From the NCBI GenBank assembly GCA_010030205.1, contig RGQD01000007.1:1-38892 (forward strand): DNA of 38,892 bases, given 5' to 3'. How positions within the stretch are numbered: position 1 is the first letter of the stretch; every line of letters starts with the position of its first letter. The DNA comes from Betaproteobacteria bacterium (GTDB lineage Bacteria > Pseudomonadota > Gammaproteobacteria > Burkholderiales > Burkholderiaceae_C). The notes beneath the pieces were generated by a model. The model worked only from the letters and a program-made list of their open reading frames with translations, ran no database searches and was not told the origin of the DNA. The position numbers and the translations under genes are program-made. Positions 14,483 through 23,282 of this stretch are shown in pieces.

Positions 14483-16429
14483 ATGTCAGAACCCCTGCGT
14501 TCGCCCGCTGCGCTGCCCTTGGCGCGCTACAAGGTGCTAGACCTGACCATCGCCCGCGCCGGGCCGGTGGCGGTGCGGCTGCTGTCGGACTGGGGCGCGG
14601 ATGTCACGCGCATCGAAGCCATGGCCGACGACAACTCGGTCACCGGCCGGCGCCGAGGTTCGGACGAGCAGAACTTGCACCGCAACAAACGCAGCCTGTG
14701 CCTGGATCTGAAATCAGCGCAGGGCGCGCAGGTGTTGAAGCGCCTGGTCGAGCGCAGCGATGTGGTGGTCGAGAACTTCCGCTCCGCCGTCAAGAAGAGA
14801 TTGGGGCTGACTTATCAGCAACTCAAGGCGATCAACCCGCGCATCATCCTGGCGAGCATCTCGGGCTTTGGCCAGGACGGTCCTTACAGCGAGCGTCCTG
14901 GCGTCGACCAGATCGTGCAAGGCCTGAGCGGGCTCAGTTCGGTGACCGGCGAGCCGGGCCGGGGGCCGGTGCGGGTGGGCATCGCGATCTCGGACACCAC
15001 CGCCGGCATGTTCCTGGGCCAGGGCATCTTGCTGGCGCTGCTGCACCGCGAACATACCGGCGAAGGCCAATGGGTCCACACCTCGCTGCTCGAGGGCATG
15101 ATCAACAAGCTCGACTTCCAGGGCGCGCGCTACACGGTCGACCGCGAAGTCGCGCAGCAGCAAGGCAATTCGCACCCGACGCTCGCGCCCATGGGCACTT
15201 ACCAGGCACGCGACGGACTGGTCAACATTGCCGCAAGCTCGGGGCGCATGTGGCGTGGTTTTTGCGAGGCGCTGGGCGCCCAGGCGCTGCTGGACCATCC
15301 CGACTACCAAGACGGCGCGTCGCGCCTGGCGCACAGGCAGCCGCTCGATGCCGACATCAACCGGATCACCGCGCAGTTCGATGTCGCCGACCTGGTCGCG
15401 AAATTGAACGCTGCCAACGTGCCTTGCGGGCCGATCCACAACATCGGCGAGGCTTTCGAAGACGCGCAGGTCCAGCACTTGCGCATGACAAGGCCGGCGA
15501 CGCATCCGGTGATGGGCGAGATCGAACTCGTTCGTTCGCCGATCAATCTCTCGGGTTTTGACCATCCCGACCGTTTTCACCATGCCGGGCCAGACCCCGG
15601 TGACAGTGGCATGAGCGGCGACGACCGCAGGACGATCGCGCTGCGTACCACGAAGATCATTGCCGAAGTCGAGCAAGGCGTGGGTTGGCTGACCCTGAAC
15701 AACCCCGAGCGCCGCAACGCGGTGTCGCTGGAGATGTGGCAAGGGCTGGGCGACGCCGCCGAAGCCTTCGAGGCCGACCCGCAGGTTCGTGTCGTCGTGA
15801 TGCGCGGTGCCGGGGGCAAGTCATTCGCGGCCGGCGCCGACATCTCGGAGTTCGAGCAGCACCGTGCCAATGCCGAACAGAAGAAGACCTATGGCGAGGT
15901 GGCCTCGCGTGGCCAGCAGGGATTGGCGCAACTGAGCAAACCGCTGATCGCGATGATTCAGGGCTTTTGCATCGGTGGCGGTCTGGCGCTGGCGCTGAGC
16001 GCAGACCTGCGTTTTGCCACCGCAGCGTCGCGTTTCGGCATCCCGGCGGCCAAGCTCGGTCTGGGCTACGAGTACCCGGGCATCGCTGCGCTGGCGCGGC
16101 TGGTCGGGCCGTCTTCGGCCAAGGACATCTTGTTCAGCGCGCGCTTTCTCGAAGCCGACGAGGCTTTGCGACTGGGCCTGATCAACTTCGTCGTCGACGA
16201 GGCGCTACTCGAATCGCAGGTGCGTGACTACGCGCTGCGCATCGCCGGCAATGCGCCGCTGACGGTGCACGCCGCCAAGGCGGCGGTGCGCGTCTTCGAT
16301 CGCTATTCGGCGCTGGCCGGTGCCGACGAGATCGACCGCTTGGTGGACCGGTGTTTCAACAGCGATGACTACCAGGAGGGCCGCCGCGCCTTCATGGCCA
16401 AGCGTGCGCCTCACTTTCAAGGACGCTGA
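14483..16429 (+). CDS. CoA-transferase (CaiB/BaiF class III) fused to a crotonase-like domain
   Basis: Residues about 10-370 form a class III CoA-transferase (CaiB/FRC family). It has the RAGPVAVRLLSDWGADVTRIE start, NKRSLCLDLK, a VENFR segment and the catalytic Asp171 in VGIAISDTTAG. Residues about 388-648 form an enoyl-CoA hydratase/isomerase domain with the oxyanion-hole segments FAAGADI and CIGGG. The two Glu residues that act in rat enoyl-CoA hydratase (Glu144, Glu164) correspond by eye to Ala502 and Ala522, so ordinary hydration is unlikely. These domains are normally separate proteins. At the junction a Met (15611) begins a crotonase-like start, and in the +1 frame a TGA (15612-15614) would give an ATGA overlap, so a natural fusion or a frameshift are both possible. 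The gene follows the ABC operon and precedes another crotonase gene by 2 nt. Confidence 0.88.
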   Translation: MSEPLRSPAALPLARYKVLDLTIARAGPVAVRLLSDWGADVTRIEAMADDNSVTGRRRGSDEQNLHRNKRSLCLDLKSAQGAQVLKRLVERSDVVVENFRSAVKKRLGLTYQQLKAINPRIILASISGFGQDGPYSERPGVDQIVQGLSGLSSVTGEPGRGPVRVGIAISDTTAGMFLGQGILLALLHREHTGEGQWVHTSLLEGMINKLDFQGARYTVDREVAQQQGNSHPTLAPMGTYQARDGLVNIAASSGRMWRGFCEALGAQALLDHPDYQDGASRLAHRQPLDADINRITAQFDVADLVAKLNAANVPCGPIHNIGEAFEDAQVQHLRMTRPATHPVMGEIELVRSPINLSGFDHPDRFHHAGPDPGDSGMSGDDRRTIALRTTKIIAEVEQGVGWLTLNNPERRNAVSLEMWQGLGDAAEAFEADPQVRVVVMRGAGGKSFAAGADISEFEQHRANAEQKKTYGEVASRGQQGLAQLSKPLIAMIQGFCIGGGLALALSADLRFATAASRFGIPAAKLGLGYEYPGIAALARLVGPSSAKDILFSARFLEADEALRLGLINFVVDEALLESQVRDYALRIAGNAPLTVHAAKAAVRVFDRYSALAGADEIDRLVDRCFNSDDYQEGRRAFMAKRAPHFQGR

Positions 16430-16431
16430 GC

Positions 16432-17178
16432 ATGGCCATCCCCGACCTTCAGATTGCCGGCCATGTTGCGCGCATCACGCTGCGGCGCCCCGACCATGCC
16501 AACCGGCTCGAGCCCGACGACCTTGCAGCGCTGATGGACCACATCGCCGAAGTCAACGCCAGCGACGAGGTGCTGGTGTTGCAGTTGCAGGCCGAAGGCA
16601 AGTACTTCTGCAGCGGCTACGACATCTCGCGCATCGGCGCCTCGCGCACGGTGGCCTTCGATGCCGTGGTCAATGCGATCGAAGATGCGAAGCCAGTCAC
16701 CATCGCGGTGCTGCAAGGCAGCCTCTATGGTGGAGCGACCGACATTGCGCTGGCTTGCGATTTTCGGCTCGGCTGTCAGGGCATCGACATGTTCATGCCG
16801 GCCGCACGCCTGGGCTTGCACTTCTACCAGCGCGGGCTAGAGCGCTATGTCAGTCGGCTCGGCCTGGACAACGCCAAGCGGCTGTTCCTGACCGCCGAAC
16901 GCATCGACGCCCAGGAGATGCTGGCGATCGGTTTCCTGACGCAACTCGAAACCCGAGAAGGCCTGGGTGACGCTGCAGCGCGATTGGTCGAGACCTTGAG
17001 CAACATGGCGCCTATCCCCTTGCTGGGCATGAAGAAGCATCTCAACCGCATAGCGCGAGGCACGCTCGATGCGGCCGACCTGCAGCGAGACATCGGCCGC
17101 TCGATGGCTTCGGCGGACCTGCTCGAAGGGCAGCGCGCCTGGGCCGAAAAGAGAAAGCCGGGCTTTGTCGGACGCTGA
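16432..17178 (+). CDS. Enoyl-CoA hydratase/isomerase family protein (crotonase fold)
   Basis: This single-domain crotonase-like protein (248 residues) starts 2 nt after the stop of the fusion gene, with AAGGA in the preceding gene's last codons. Oxyanion-hole segments are visible as FCSGYDISRIG (about residues 59-69) and LYGGATDIAL (about 98-107). The position of rat hydratase Glu144 is Asp104 and that of Glu164 is Ala124, so the classical two-glutamate hydratase pair is incomplete. Isomerase, dehalogenase, decarboxylase or hydrolase chemistry are all known in this fold. The C-terminus ends KRKPGFVGR, the same style as the preceding crotonase (KRAPHFQGR), so the two may have arisen by duplication and may act together. 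Function beyond the superfamily is unknown. Confidence 0.85.
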   Translation: MAIPDLQIAGHVARITLRRPDHANRLEPDDLAALMDHIAEVNASDEVLVLQLQAEGKYFCSGYDISRIGASRTVAFDAVVNAIEDAKPVTIAVLQGSLYGGATDIALACDFRLGCQGIDMFMPAARLGLHFYQRGLERYVSRLGLDNAKRLFLTAERIDAQEMLAIGFLTQLETREGLGDAAARLVETLSNMAPIPLLGMKKHLNRIARGTLDAADLQRDIGRSMASADLLEGQRAWAEKRKPGFVGR

Positions 17179-17270
17179 CGCTGCGCAGCCGCTGCCAGGA
17201 TGAGATTGCGATGCCGCCGAGCTGGTGCAAACTTGCGCCATTCCAGGCTTTGCATCCGACCTTGACCAGC

Positions 17271-18815
<1,545 letters not shown>

Positions 18816-18822
18816 GCCCCGC

Positions 18823-20058
18823 ATGCAGCGTCGACACTTCATACAGCAGGCCGGCGCGGTGGCGAGTTGGACCTGGGCCAGCGGCCATGCTGCCGGCGTT
18901 GACGGATCGGCGCGGCGCAAACTCATCGTGATCATGCTGCGCGGCGCGGTCGATGGACTCAGCGTTGTCGTCCCCTGCGCGGAACCCGCCTACGCGCAGT
19001 CGCGCAGCACGATAGCGCTGGCGCTGCCAGGCGTCGATGATGGCGTTCTCAAGCTCGACAGCCGCTTCGGTCTGCATCCCGCGCTGGCGCGTCTCAAACC
19101 TTGGTGGGACCAGGGCGCGATGGCTTTCGTCCATGCCAGCGGTTCGCCCGACAACACGCGATCGCACTTCGACGCGCAGGACTATCTGGAAAGCGGCACG
19201 CCAGGCCATAAGAACACCCAGGACGGTTGGATGAACCGGCTGCTGGGCGTGCTGCCCGGCCCAGCATCGCCGACCCGAGCGGTCAGCATGGGCACGACGC
19301 CGCCGCGTATCTTTGCCGGTGCGGCCCCGGTGGCGACATTGGGCCTGGGGCCACGGTCGCTAGAAGCCAAGGCCATCGACGACCCCCGGATGCAGGCGGC
19401 GCTCGAAAAGCTCTACGCCAAAGACAGCCAGCTGGCCCGAACCTACAAGGCCACCAGCGAAGGCCGCAGCGAGATGAGCCGCAGCATGGCCGGTGGCGAA
19501 GCCCAGGGCATGGACGCCGGTGCCGACAACGGCGCGGCCTCGGCGAGCGGCTTCGCCGCCGATGCCCAGCGGCTGGGACTGTTGCTGCGCAAGGACCCGC
19601 AGACGCAACTGGCATTCACCTCGGTCGGTGGCTGGGACACCCATGCCAACCAAGGCGGCGCGAAAGGGCAGTTGGCGAATCGTTTGGCCACCCTTGGCGC
19701 GGGCTTGGACGCCTTGGCGCAAGGCCTGGGCGACAGCCTCAGGGACACGGTCATCGTCGTGCTCAGCGAGTTCGGCCGCACGCTGCGCCAAAACGGCACC
19801 GGCGGCACCGACCACGGGCGCGGCAACGTGATCTGGCTGATCGGCGGCCCGGTGGCAGGCGGTCAAGTGCTGGGCGAATGGCCGGGGCTCGACTCAGCCG
19901 CGCTGGTCGATGGCCGCGATCTGGCGGTGACCACCGACTTCCGCGCAGTCCTGCGCCCGCTGCTGCGCCAGCATCTTGGCCTCGGCGAGGCGGCCCTGGA
20001 GCAGGTGTTCCCCGGTTTCAGCGGCGCGCTTGCCGGCCAGTTGCTGCGCAGCGCCTGA
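18823..20058 (+). CDS. DUF1501 family protein (alkaline-phosphatase/sulfatase-like fold)
   Basis: This exported protein of about 411 residues belongs to DUF1501, which is related to the alkaline-phosphatase/sulfatase superfamily. The N-terminus QRRHFIQQAGAV is twin-arginine-like. Internal hallmarks are the segment ending IVIMLRGAVDGLSVVVP, SHFDAQDYLESGTPG, GGWDTHANQGG and SEFGRTLRQNGTGGTDHGRGN, which hold Asp and His residues suited to metal binding. ATG 18823 lies 7 nt behind the DUF1800 stop; the longer open frame is a shadow of that gene. The two proteins are commonly encoded side by side and probably work together in the periplasm or at the surface, but the substrate is unknown. Confidence 0.88.
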   Translation: MQRRHFIQQAGAVASWTWASGHAAGVDGSARRKLIVIMLRGAVDGLSVVVPCAEPAYAQSRSTIALALPGVDDGVLKLDSRFGLHPALARLKPWWDQGAMAFVHASGSPDNTRSHFDAQDYLESGTPGHKNTQDGWMNRLLGVLPGPASPTRAVSMGTTPPRIFAGAAPVATLGLGPRSLEAKAIDDPRMQAALEKLYAKDSQLARTYKATSEGRSEMSRSMAGGEAQGMDAGADNGAASASGFAADAQRLGLLLRKDPQTQLAFTSVGGWDTHANQGGAKGQLANRLATLGAGLDALAQGLGDSLRDTVIVVLSEFGRTLRQNGTGGTDHGRGNVIWLIGGPVAGGQVLGEWPGLDSAALVDGRDLAVTTDFRAVLRPLLRQHLGLGEAALEQVFPGFSGALAGQLLRSA

Positions 20059-20094
20059 GCGGCGCAGCTGGCGCGACCATCGCTGCTGATGCGT

Positions 20095-20601
20095 TCAAGC
20101 CATCGGCCAGATCACCTGCCGCCCCAAGGCTTCCCAGCCCAGGTATTGCGATGAGTACAGATCCTCGATGCGGTTGCGCTTGACCTTGAAAGTCGGCGTG
20201 ATCAGGTCCTTGTCAAGCGGCCAGGCCTTGGTCACCACCAGGCAACTCAGGTGCTCGTGCGGATCGAGGCGCTGGTTGACGCTGTGCAGATGCTGGGTCA
20301 ACGAGAGGTCCAGCGCGGTGCGCGCCGCCGGATCGTTGTCGCGCGCTGCGGCTTCGGCGTTGAGCATCACGATGCCCAGCGGCTGACCCAGGTTGGCGCC
20401 GGTCACCCGATCGCCTCGCGTATCACCGTGGGTCAGGATCTGTCCGGTGCTGGCCGGCGCGAGCGTCGGATACAGGGGCACCGATCCTTGGCCGCAGTTC
20501 TCGCCTCGATGGCGCTGGGTCAAACCGCCCGGCGCTAGCGCCGATGCCTTGGTATCCACCGGTTGTGCCCTGCTGTCAGAACCGCGCTGCTTGTGCGGCA
20601 A
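20095..20601 (-). pseudogene. Deleted relic of a long-chain acyl-CoA synthetase
   Basis: The 168-codon frame joins pieces of an AMP-forming long-chain fatty acyl-CoA synthetase. The middle part (GSVPLYPTLAPASTGQILTHGD) resembles the N-terminal region normally near residue 90-110 of this family. The following part (ANLGQPLGIVMLNAEAA onward, then LDPHEHLSCLVV, LITPTFKVKRNRIEDLY and a terminal VIWPMA) matches the extreme C-terminus. The roughly 400 residues between them, including the phosphate loop and most adenylation motifs, are missing. ENCGQ just before the VPLYPT segment may be another piece brought close by a smaller deletion. The frame has stayed open, but no catalytic core remains, so I call it a pseudogene. 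The extent of the first 40 codons is uncertain. Confidence 0.65.
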
Positions 20602-20605
20602 GAAG

Positions 20606-20640
20606 AGAATATGGAATAATATGCGTTAAGCATTTAAATG
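20606..20640 (+). promoter_or_regulatory. AT-rich promoter-like stretch
   Basis: The stretch contains TATGGAAT, TAATAT and TTAAGCATTTAAAT, standing out sharply from the GC-rich surroundings and ending just before ATG 20646. Several -10-like hexamers are present, but no -35 box at ideal spacing could be fixed (TTGTGC at 20590-20595 is the nearest). Confidence 0.3.
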
Positions 20641-20645
20641 TATCA

Positions 20646-21203
20646 ATGATGCAGCGCATTGAGGCCAGCGACAGGCCAGTCGGCGGCGCGGGCTTGGTGG
20701 AGAATCTGGTGACCGAATCGGTGCAAGAGTCTGTCGTTCTTCGCGTGATGCCTGCCGATACCAGAGGCGTCTTGCTGCATCGGCTGGCCCCCGGTTTTCA
20801 CGCGCTGTGCCATGCCCAGCATGGGTTCGAGCTCGGGCTGATCTGTTCCGAGGGCCGCGAGCTGTGGTTCGTGCAAGACAGGCTCAAGCGGCTGATCATC
20901 GGCACCACGGTTCGCACGGTTTTGCAAAAGCGTCGAACCGCACAAATCGCGAGTTATTCCAAGATCAAAGTGGGTCTGGGCGAGGAAATGACCAACAACG
21001 GCGCGCCATATCCTTCAGGTGTCCGGCCTGTCGTGGACGCAGTGGTCGCCCCGGGCCCTTCGGACCCCAGCGCGGGTCCATCAACAGTGGACGCCGCATT
21101 GAAGTCGCGGCCCGAAGTCAAAGTCGTGGTCAAGAAGCGCCGCCATTTCACCTTGCCCGCCGATCGCGCAGCGCACAGTTCGACCCCGACCGATGCCGGT
21201 TGA
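20646..21203 (+). CDS. Hypothetical protein with basic proline-rich C-terminus
   Basis: I do not recognise this protein (about 185 residues from ATG 20646; ATG 20649 is equally possible). The first 110 residues look like a folded domain (MPADTRGVLLHRLAPGF, then ELGLICSEGRELWFVQDRLKRLIIGTT). A low-complexity stretch rich in P, S and V follows, then a basic segment VKVVVKKRRHFTLP. No signal peptide or membrane segment is seen. No good ribosome site precedes the start, but an AT-rich stretch at 20606-20640, unusual for this GC-rich DNA, could hold a promoter. It overlaps the next gene by 11 bp, suggesting coupling. It could encode a small regulatory or nucleic-acid-binding protein, but that is a guess from the basic tail. 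Confidence 0.55.
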   Translation: MMQRIEASDRPVGGAGLVENLVTESVQESVVLRVMPADTRGVLLHRLAPGFHALCHAQHGFELGLICSEGRELWFVQDRLKRLIIGTTVRTVLQKRRTAQIASYSKIKVGLGEEMTNNGAPYPSGVRPVVDAVVAPGPSDPSAGPSTVDAALKSRPEVKVVVKKRRHFTLPADRAAHSSTPTDAG

Positions 21204-21702
21204 GGCTATGCCAGGTGGGCGCTTGCTCTATACCGATGGCGAGTTGTCGGTCTTCGAACGCTGGGTGCGGGTCGAAGGCAAGGGCGTGGTGCTGATCAAC
21301 GCGCGCACCCAAGCCCGCTTGGTCCATTCGCGCGGTCCTGCGCTGTGGTTTTACGCTGGATGGCTGACGTCGCTGATCGGTCTGGGTTGTGCAACGCTGG
21401 GGCGATCGGGTTTTGGCTGGCTTGGCGCTGGCGTTGCCCTGATGGGGCTCGGGGCTTACGCGGTCCGGAAATACCACGCCCGCTGCCTGCGGTCCTTGTT
21501 GATCGATGCCGAGGGCCGCACGCTCGAGCTTGCCAGCCGGTCGCCTGCGCTCGACAGCGACGCCGACCAACTGCACGAGGCCCAGCTGGCCGTGATGCAA
21601 GCCGCCGAGTTGCAAGGTCGCGCCGAGCGTCTGGACGAGGCGTCGCGCATGGCGCTGCGCGGGCCTGGTTTGGTCATCGATTCGGGCCAGGTCGTCAGCT
21701 GA
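21193..21702 (+). CDS. Hypothetical membrane protein with two central TM helices
   Basis: This unrecognised protein of about 169 residues has an N-terminal beta-type region (LLYTDGELSVFERWVRVEGKG). Two adjacent hydrophobic helices follow at about residues 51-68 and 74-92 (ALWFYAGWLTSLIGLGC and GWLGAGVALMGLGAYAV), then a soluble C-terminal part rich in A, L and E. This arrangement is loosely like DUF6232-type small membrane proteins, but I would not assign that family without a search. The start is ATG 21193, overlapping the previous gene by 11 bp; ATG 21208 is an alternative. The two genes are probably co-expressed. Confidence 0.6.
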   Translation: MPVEAMPGGRLLYTDGELSVFERWVRVEGKGVVLINARTQARLVHSRGPALWFYAGWLTSLIGLGCATLGRSGFGWLGAGVALMGLGAYAVRKYHARCLRSLLIDAEGRTLELASRSPALDSDADQLHEAQLAVMQAAELQGRAERLDEASRMALRGPGLVIDSGQVVS

Positions 21703-21786
21703 GCTACAGCGCGATCGCGCGCTGTCGAGGTCAGCGCATGCGCCGAGGGCCGCGTCTCTCAAGCAAATGTGGCTTTGCGGTTTGAT

Positions 21787-21823
21787 CCCCACGGGGGGCG
21801 GCCGGCTTCGGCCGGCCTTGGGG
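21787..21823. terminator. Likely bidirectional terminator between convergent genes
   Basis: GGCCGGC-TTCG-GCCGGCC (21800-21817) is a perfect 7-bp stem with a UUCG-type tetraloop. It is enclosed by a weaker outer pairing of CCCCA (21787-21791) with TGGGG (21819-21823). It lies between the plus-strand hypothetical gene and the stop of the minus-strand HD-GYP gene. Stem and loop are strong, though no clear T-run follows on either side. Confidence 0.6.
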
Positions 21824-21826
21824 CGC

Positions 21827-22894
21827 TCAGTGGGCCAGCACCGCCTCGCGGTGCCAACTCAGGGCGTCCTGGTGCTGCGGCTCCATCAGCGTGCGCAGCG
21901 AAGGCAGCGCTTGGTCGAACGCGCGCACCACGCCGGGGTCGAATTGCTGGCCTTCGTCGGCATGGATCACGGCCGCGGCCGAATCGGCCGACAACGCGGA
22001 CCGGTTGGGCGCGCGCCAGCCGGTCATCTGCTCGAACATATCGGCCAGCGCGACGATCCGGCCGGACAACGCAATCGCTTCGCCCCTCAGGCCATTTGGC
22101 GCGCCGCTGCCGTCCCAATGTTCCAAGCTCGACAGCGCGATCTCGGCGGCCAACTGCAGCACAGGCGATCGAGATTCACTGAGCACTTGATGGCCAGCGC
22201 TGGTGCGTCCGTTGAGCAAGCGACGGCCCTCAGTTGTGACCGGGGCGCTGCGCGCAAGCACCTCGCTGGGCACCGACCAGTTGCCGATGTCGTGCAAGGG
22301 CGCGGCGCGTGCCAGCAGCGCTTGCTCCCGCTCGTTCAGGCCGTAGCAAGCACCGATACGTGCGGCGAATGCGCCGATGCGCCGCATCGCTGCTGCCGGG
22401 CGGTCAGCGCGGATGGCCGCGAGACGCTCCAGCATCATGACGACCGCTTCGTCCGGGTCGGTTGCCGGGTCTGGCTGGCGCTGCGCCTCGGTCGCCTGCG
22501 AGGCCCGGGGCATGGACGGATGCCGGTCGTTCATGCGCAACAGGTTCAAGACCTTGAGCTTGACCTCCTCGGGCGAAAACGGCTTGCTGATCACATCGAT
22601 CGCCCCTGCTCGCAGCGCGACCAGGCGCATGCTTTCGACCGCCCAGCCCGAAATCATCGCCACCGGCACCCGCTGTGTGGCCTGGTGGCGATGCAACTCG
22701 CCCAGGAATTCGATGCCGTCCAGGTCGGGCATGTTGTAGTCGAGCAAGATCAGGTCCGGAGGCGTCTCGATACACCAACTCAAGGCCTGGCGCGAATCGG
22801 TGAAGGCGTGTGAGCCGACGATACCGACCTGGTCAAGCATGCGCTTGAGCTGGGCGGCAACGATCTTGTTGTCATCAACGATGCAGACAGTCAT
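21827..22894 (-). CDS. Response regulator with degenerate HD-GYP output domain
   Basis: This two-domain regulator has 355 residues. Residues 1-120 form a receiver domain with acidic pair DD (7-8), phospho-acceptor Asp52 in LLDYNMPD and Lys104 in ISKPFS. Residues about 165-340 resemble an HD-GYP cyclic-di-GMP phosphodiesterase domain. HD is kept (201-202, HDIGN), but the usual HDIGK lysine is Asn, the His of the HxxxG motif is Gly, the HHE motif reads SLE, and GYP is GAP in DGSGAPNGL. Several metal ligands therefore appear lost and the domain is probably inactive as an enzyme; it may act by protein contact or ligand sensing. A sigma-70-like promoter lies upstream (22918-22946). It lies next to a flagellar region, consistent with motility control. 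Confidence 0.85.
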   Translation of the reverse strand: MTVCIVDDNKIVAAQLKRMLDQVGIVGSHAFTDSRQALSWCIETPPDLILLDYNMPDLDGIEFLGELHRHQATQRVPVAMISGWAVESMRLVALRAGAIDVISKPFSPEEVKLKVLNLLRMNDRHPSMPRASQATEAQRQPDPATDPDEAVVMMLERLAAIRADRPAAAMRRIGAFAARIGACYGLNEREQALLARAAPLHDIGNWSVPSEVLARSAPVTTEGRRLLNGRTSAGHQVLSESRSPVLQLAAEIALSSLEHWDGSGAPNGLRGEAIALSGRIVALADMFEQMTGWRAPNRSALSADSAAAVIHADEGQQFDPGVVRAFDQALPSLRTLMEPQHQDALSWHREAVLAH

Positions 22895-22917
22895 TGGATG
22901 CTTTGGCGAAAAAAGTC

Positions 22918-22946
22918 GTAATAAACAGATTCAATGCTATACGCAA
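22918..22946 (-). promoter_or_regulatory. Sigma-70-like promoter of the HD-GYP regulator
   Basis: Read on the minus strand, TTGCGT (22941-22946) and TATTAC (22918-22923) are 17 nt apart, in an AT-rich patch ending about 20 nt before the ATG at 22894. The -35 match is weak and the -10 match fair. Confidence 0.45.
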
Positions 22947-23152
22947 TTTGTCTTCAGTGGCATCCTGCAGGGGTGCCGGCGCCGTGGGTTTTGTCACGTT
23001 TTTGTCACGATTTGTAGCGGTACGGTTGAGTGATGCCGTCGACCGGGGCCGTCCGATCGCTGTGTGTGCAGGGCTGCCTCGGGCGCAATCGCCTGAAAGA
23101 GCCTGGCCTCGCCGAGTGGCCAAGCACGTGTCGCCAAGCCAGTTGACGGGCC

Positions 23153-23181
23153 TTGAGCAAGGGTATGTCTGGTGATAAAAT
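23153..23181 (+). promoter_or_regulatory. Sigma-70-like promoter of the six-gene block and flgAMN
   Basis: TTGAGC (23153-23158) and TAAAAT (23176-23181) are separated by exactly 17 nt, in an AT-rich patch ahead of the first gene of the block. No sigma-28-type promoter was recognised here. The rest of the spacer between 22895 and the first gene holds GTTTTGTCACGTTTTTGTCACG (a repeated TTGTCACG at about 22988-23008) and otherwise nothing I can assign. Confidence 0.5.
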
Positions 23182-23282
23182 GGTCAAATTACTTTCAAAG
23201 ATAATCAGTGTTGATTGTTAGATTTCCACTGCTGCCCGATCCGGTTACCGGGTCGCTTTGCGCTGCCAGCCGAGGCTGGCCG

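Noticed and set aside
20600-21203. Mobile-element boundary near the AT-rich patch
   Set aside because: No transposase, target duplication, inverted termini, integrase or tRNA was seen nearby; only composition differs.
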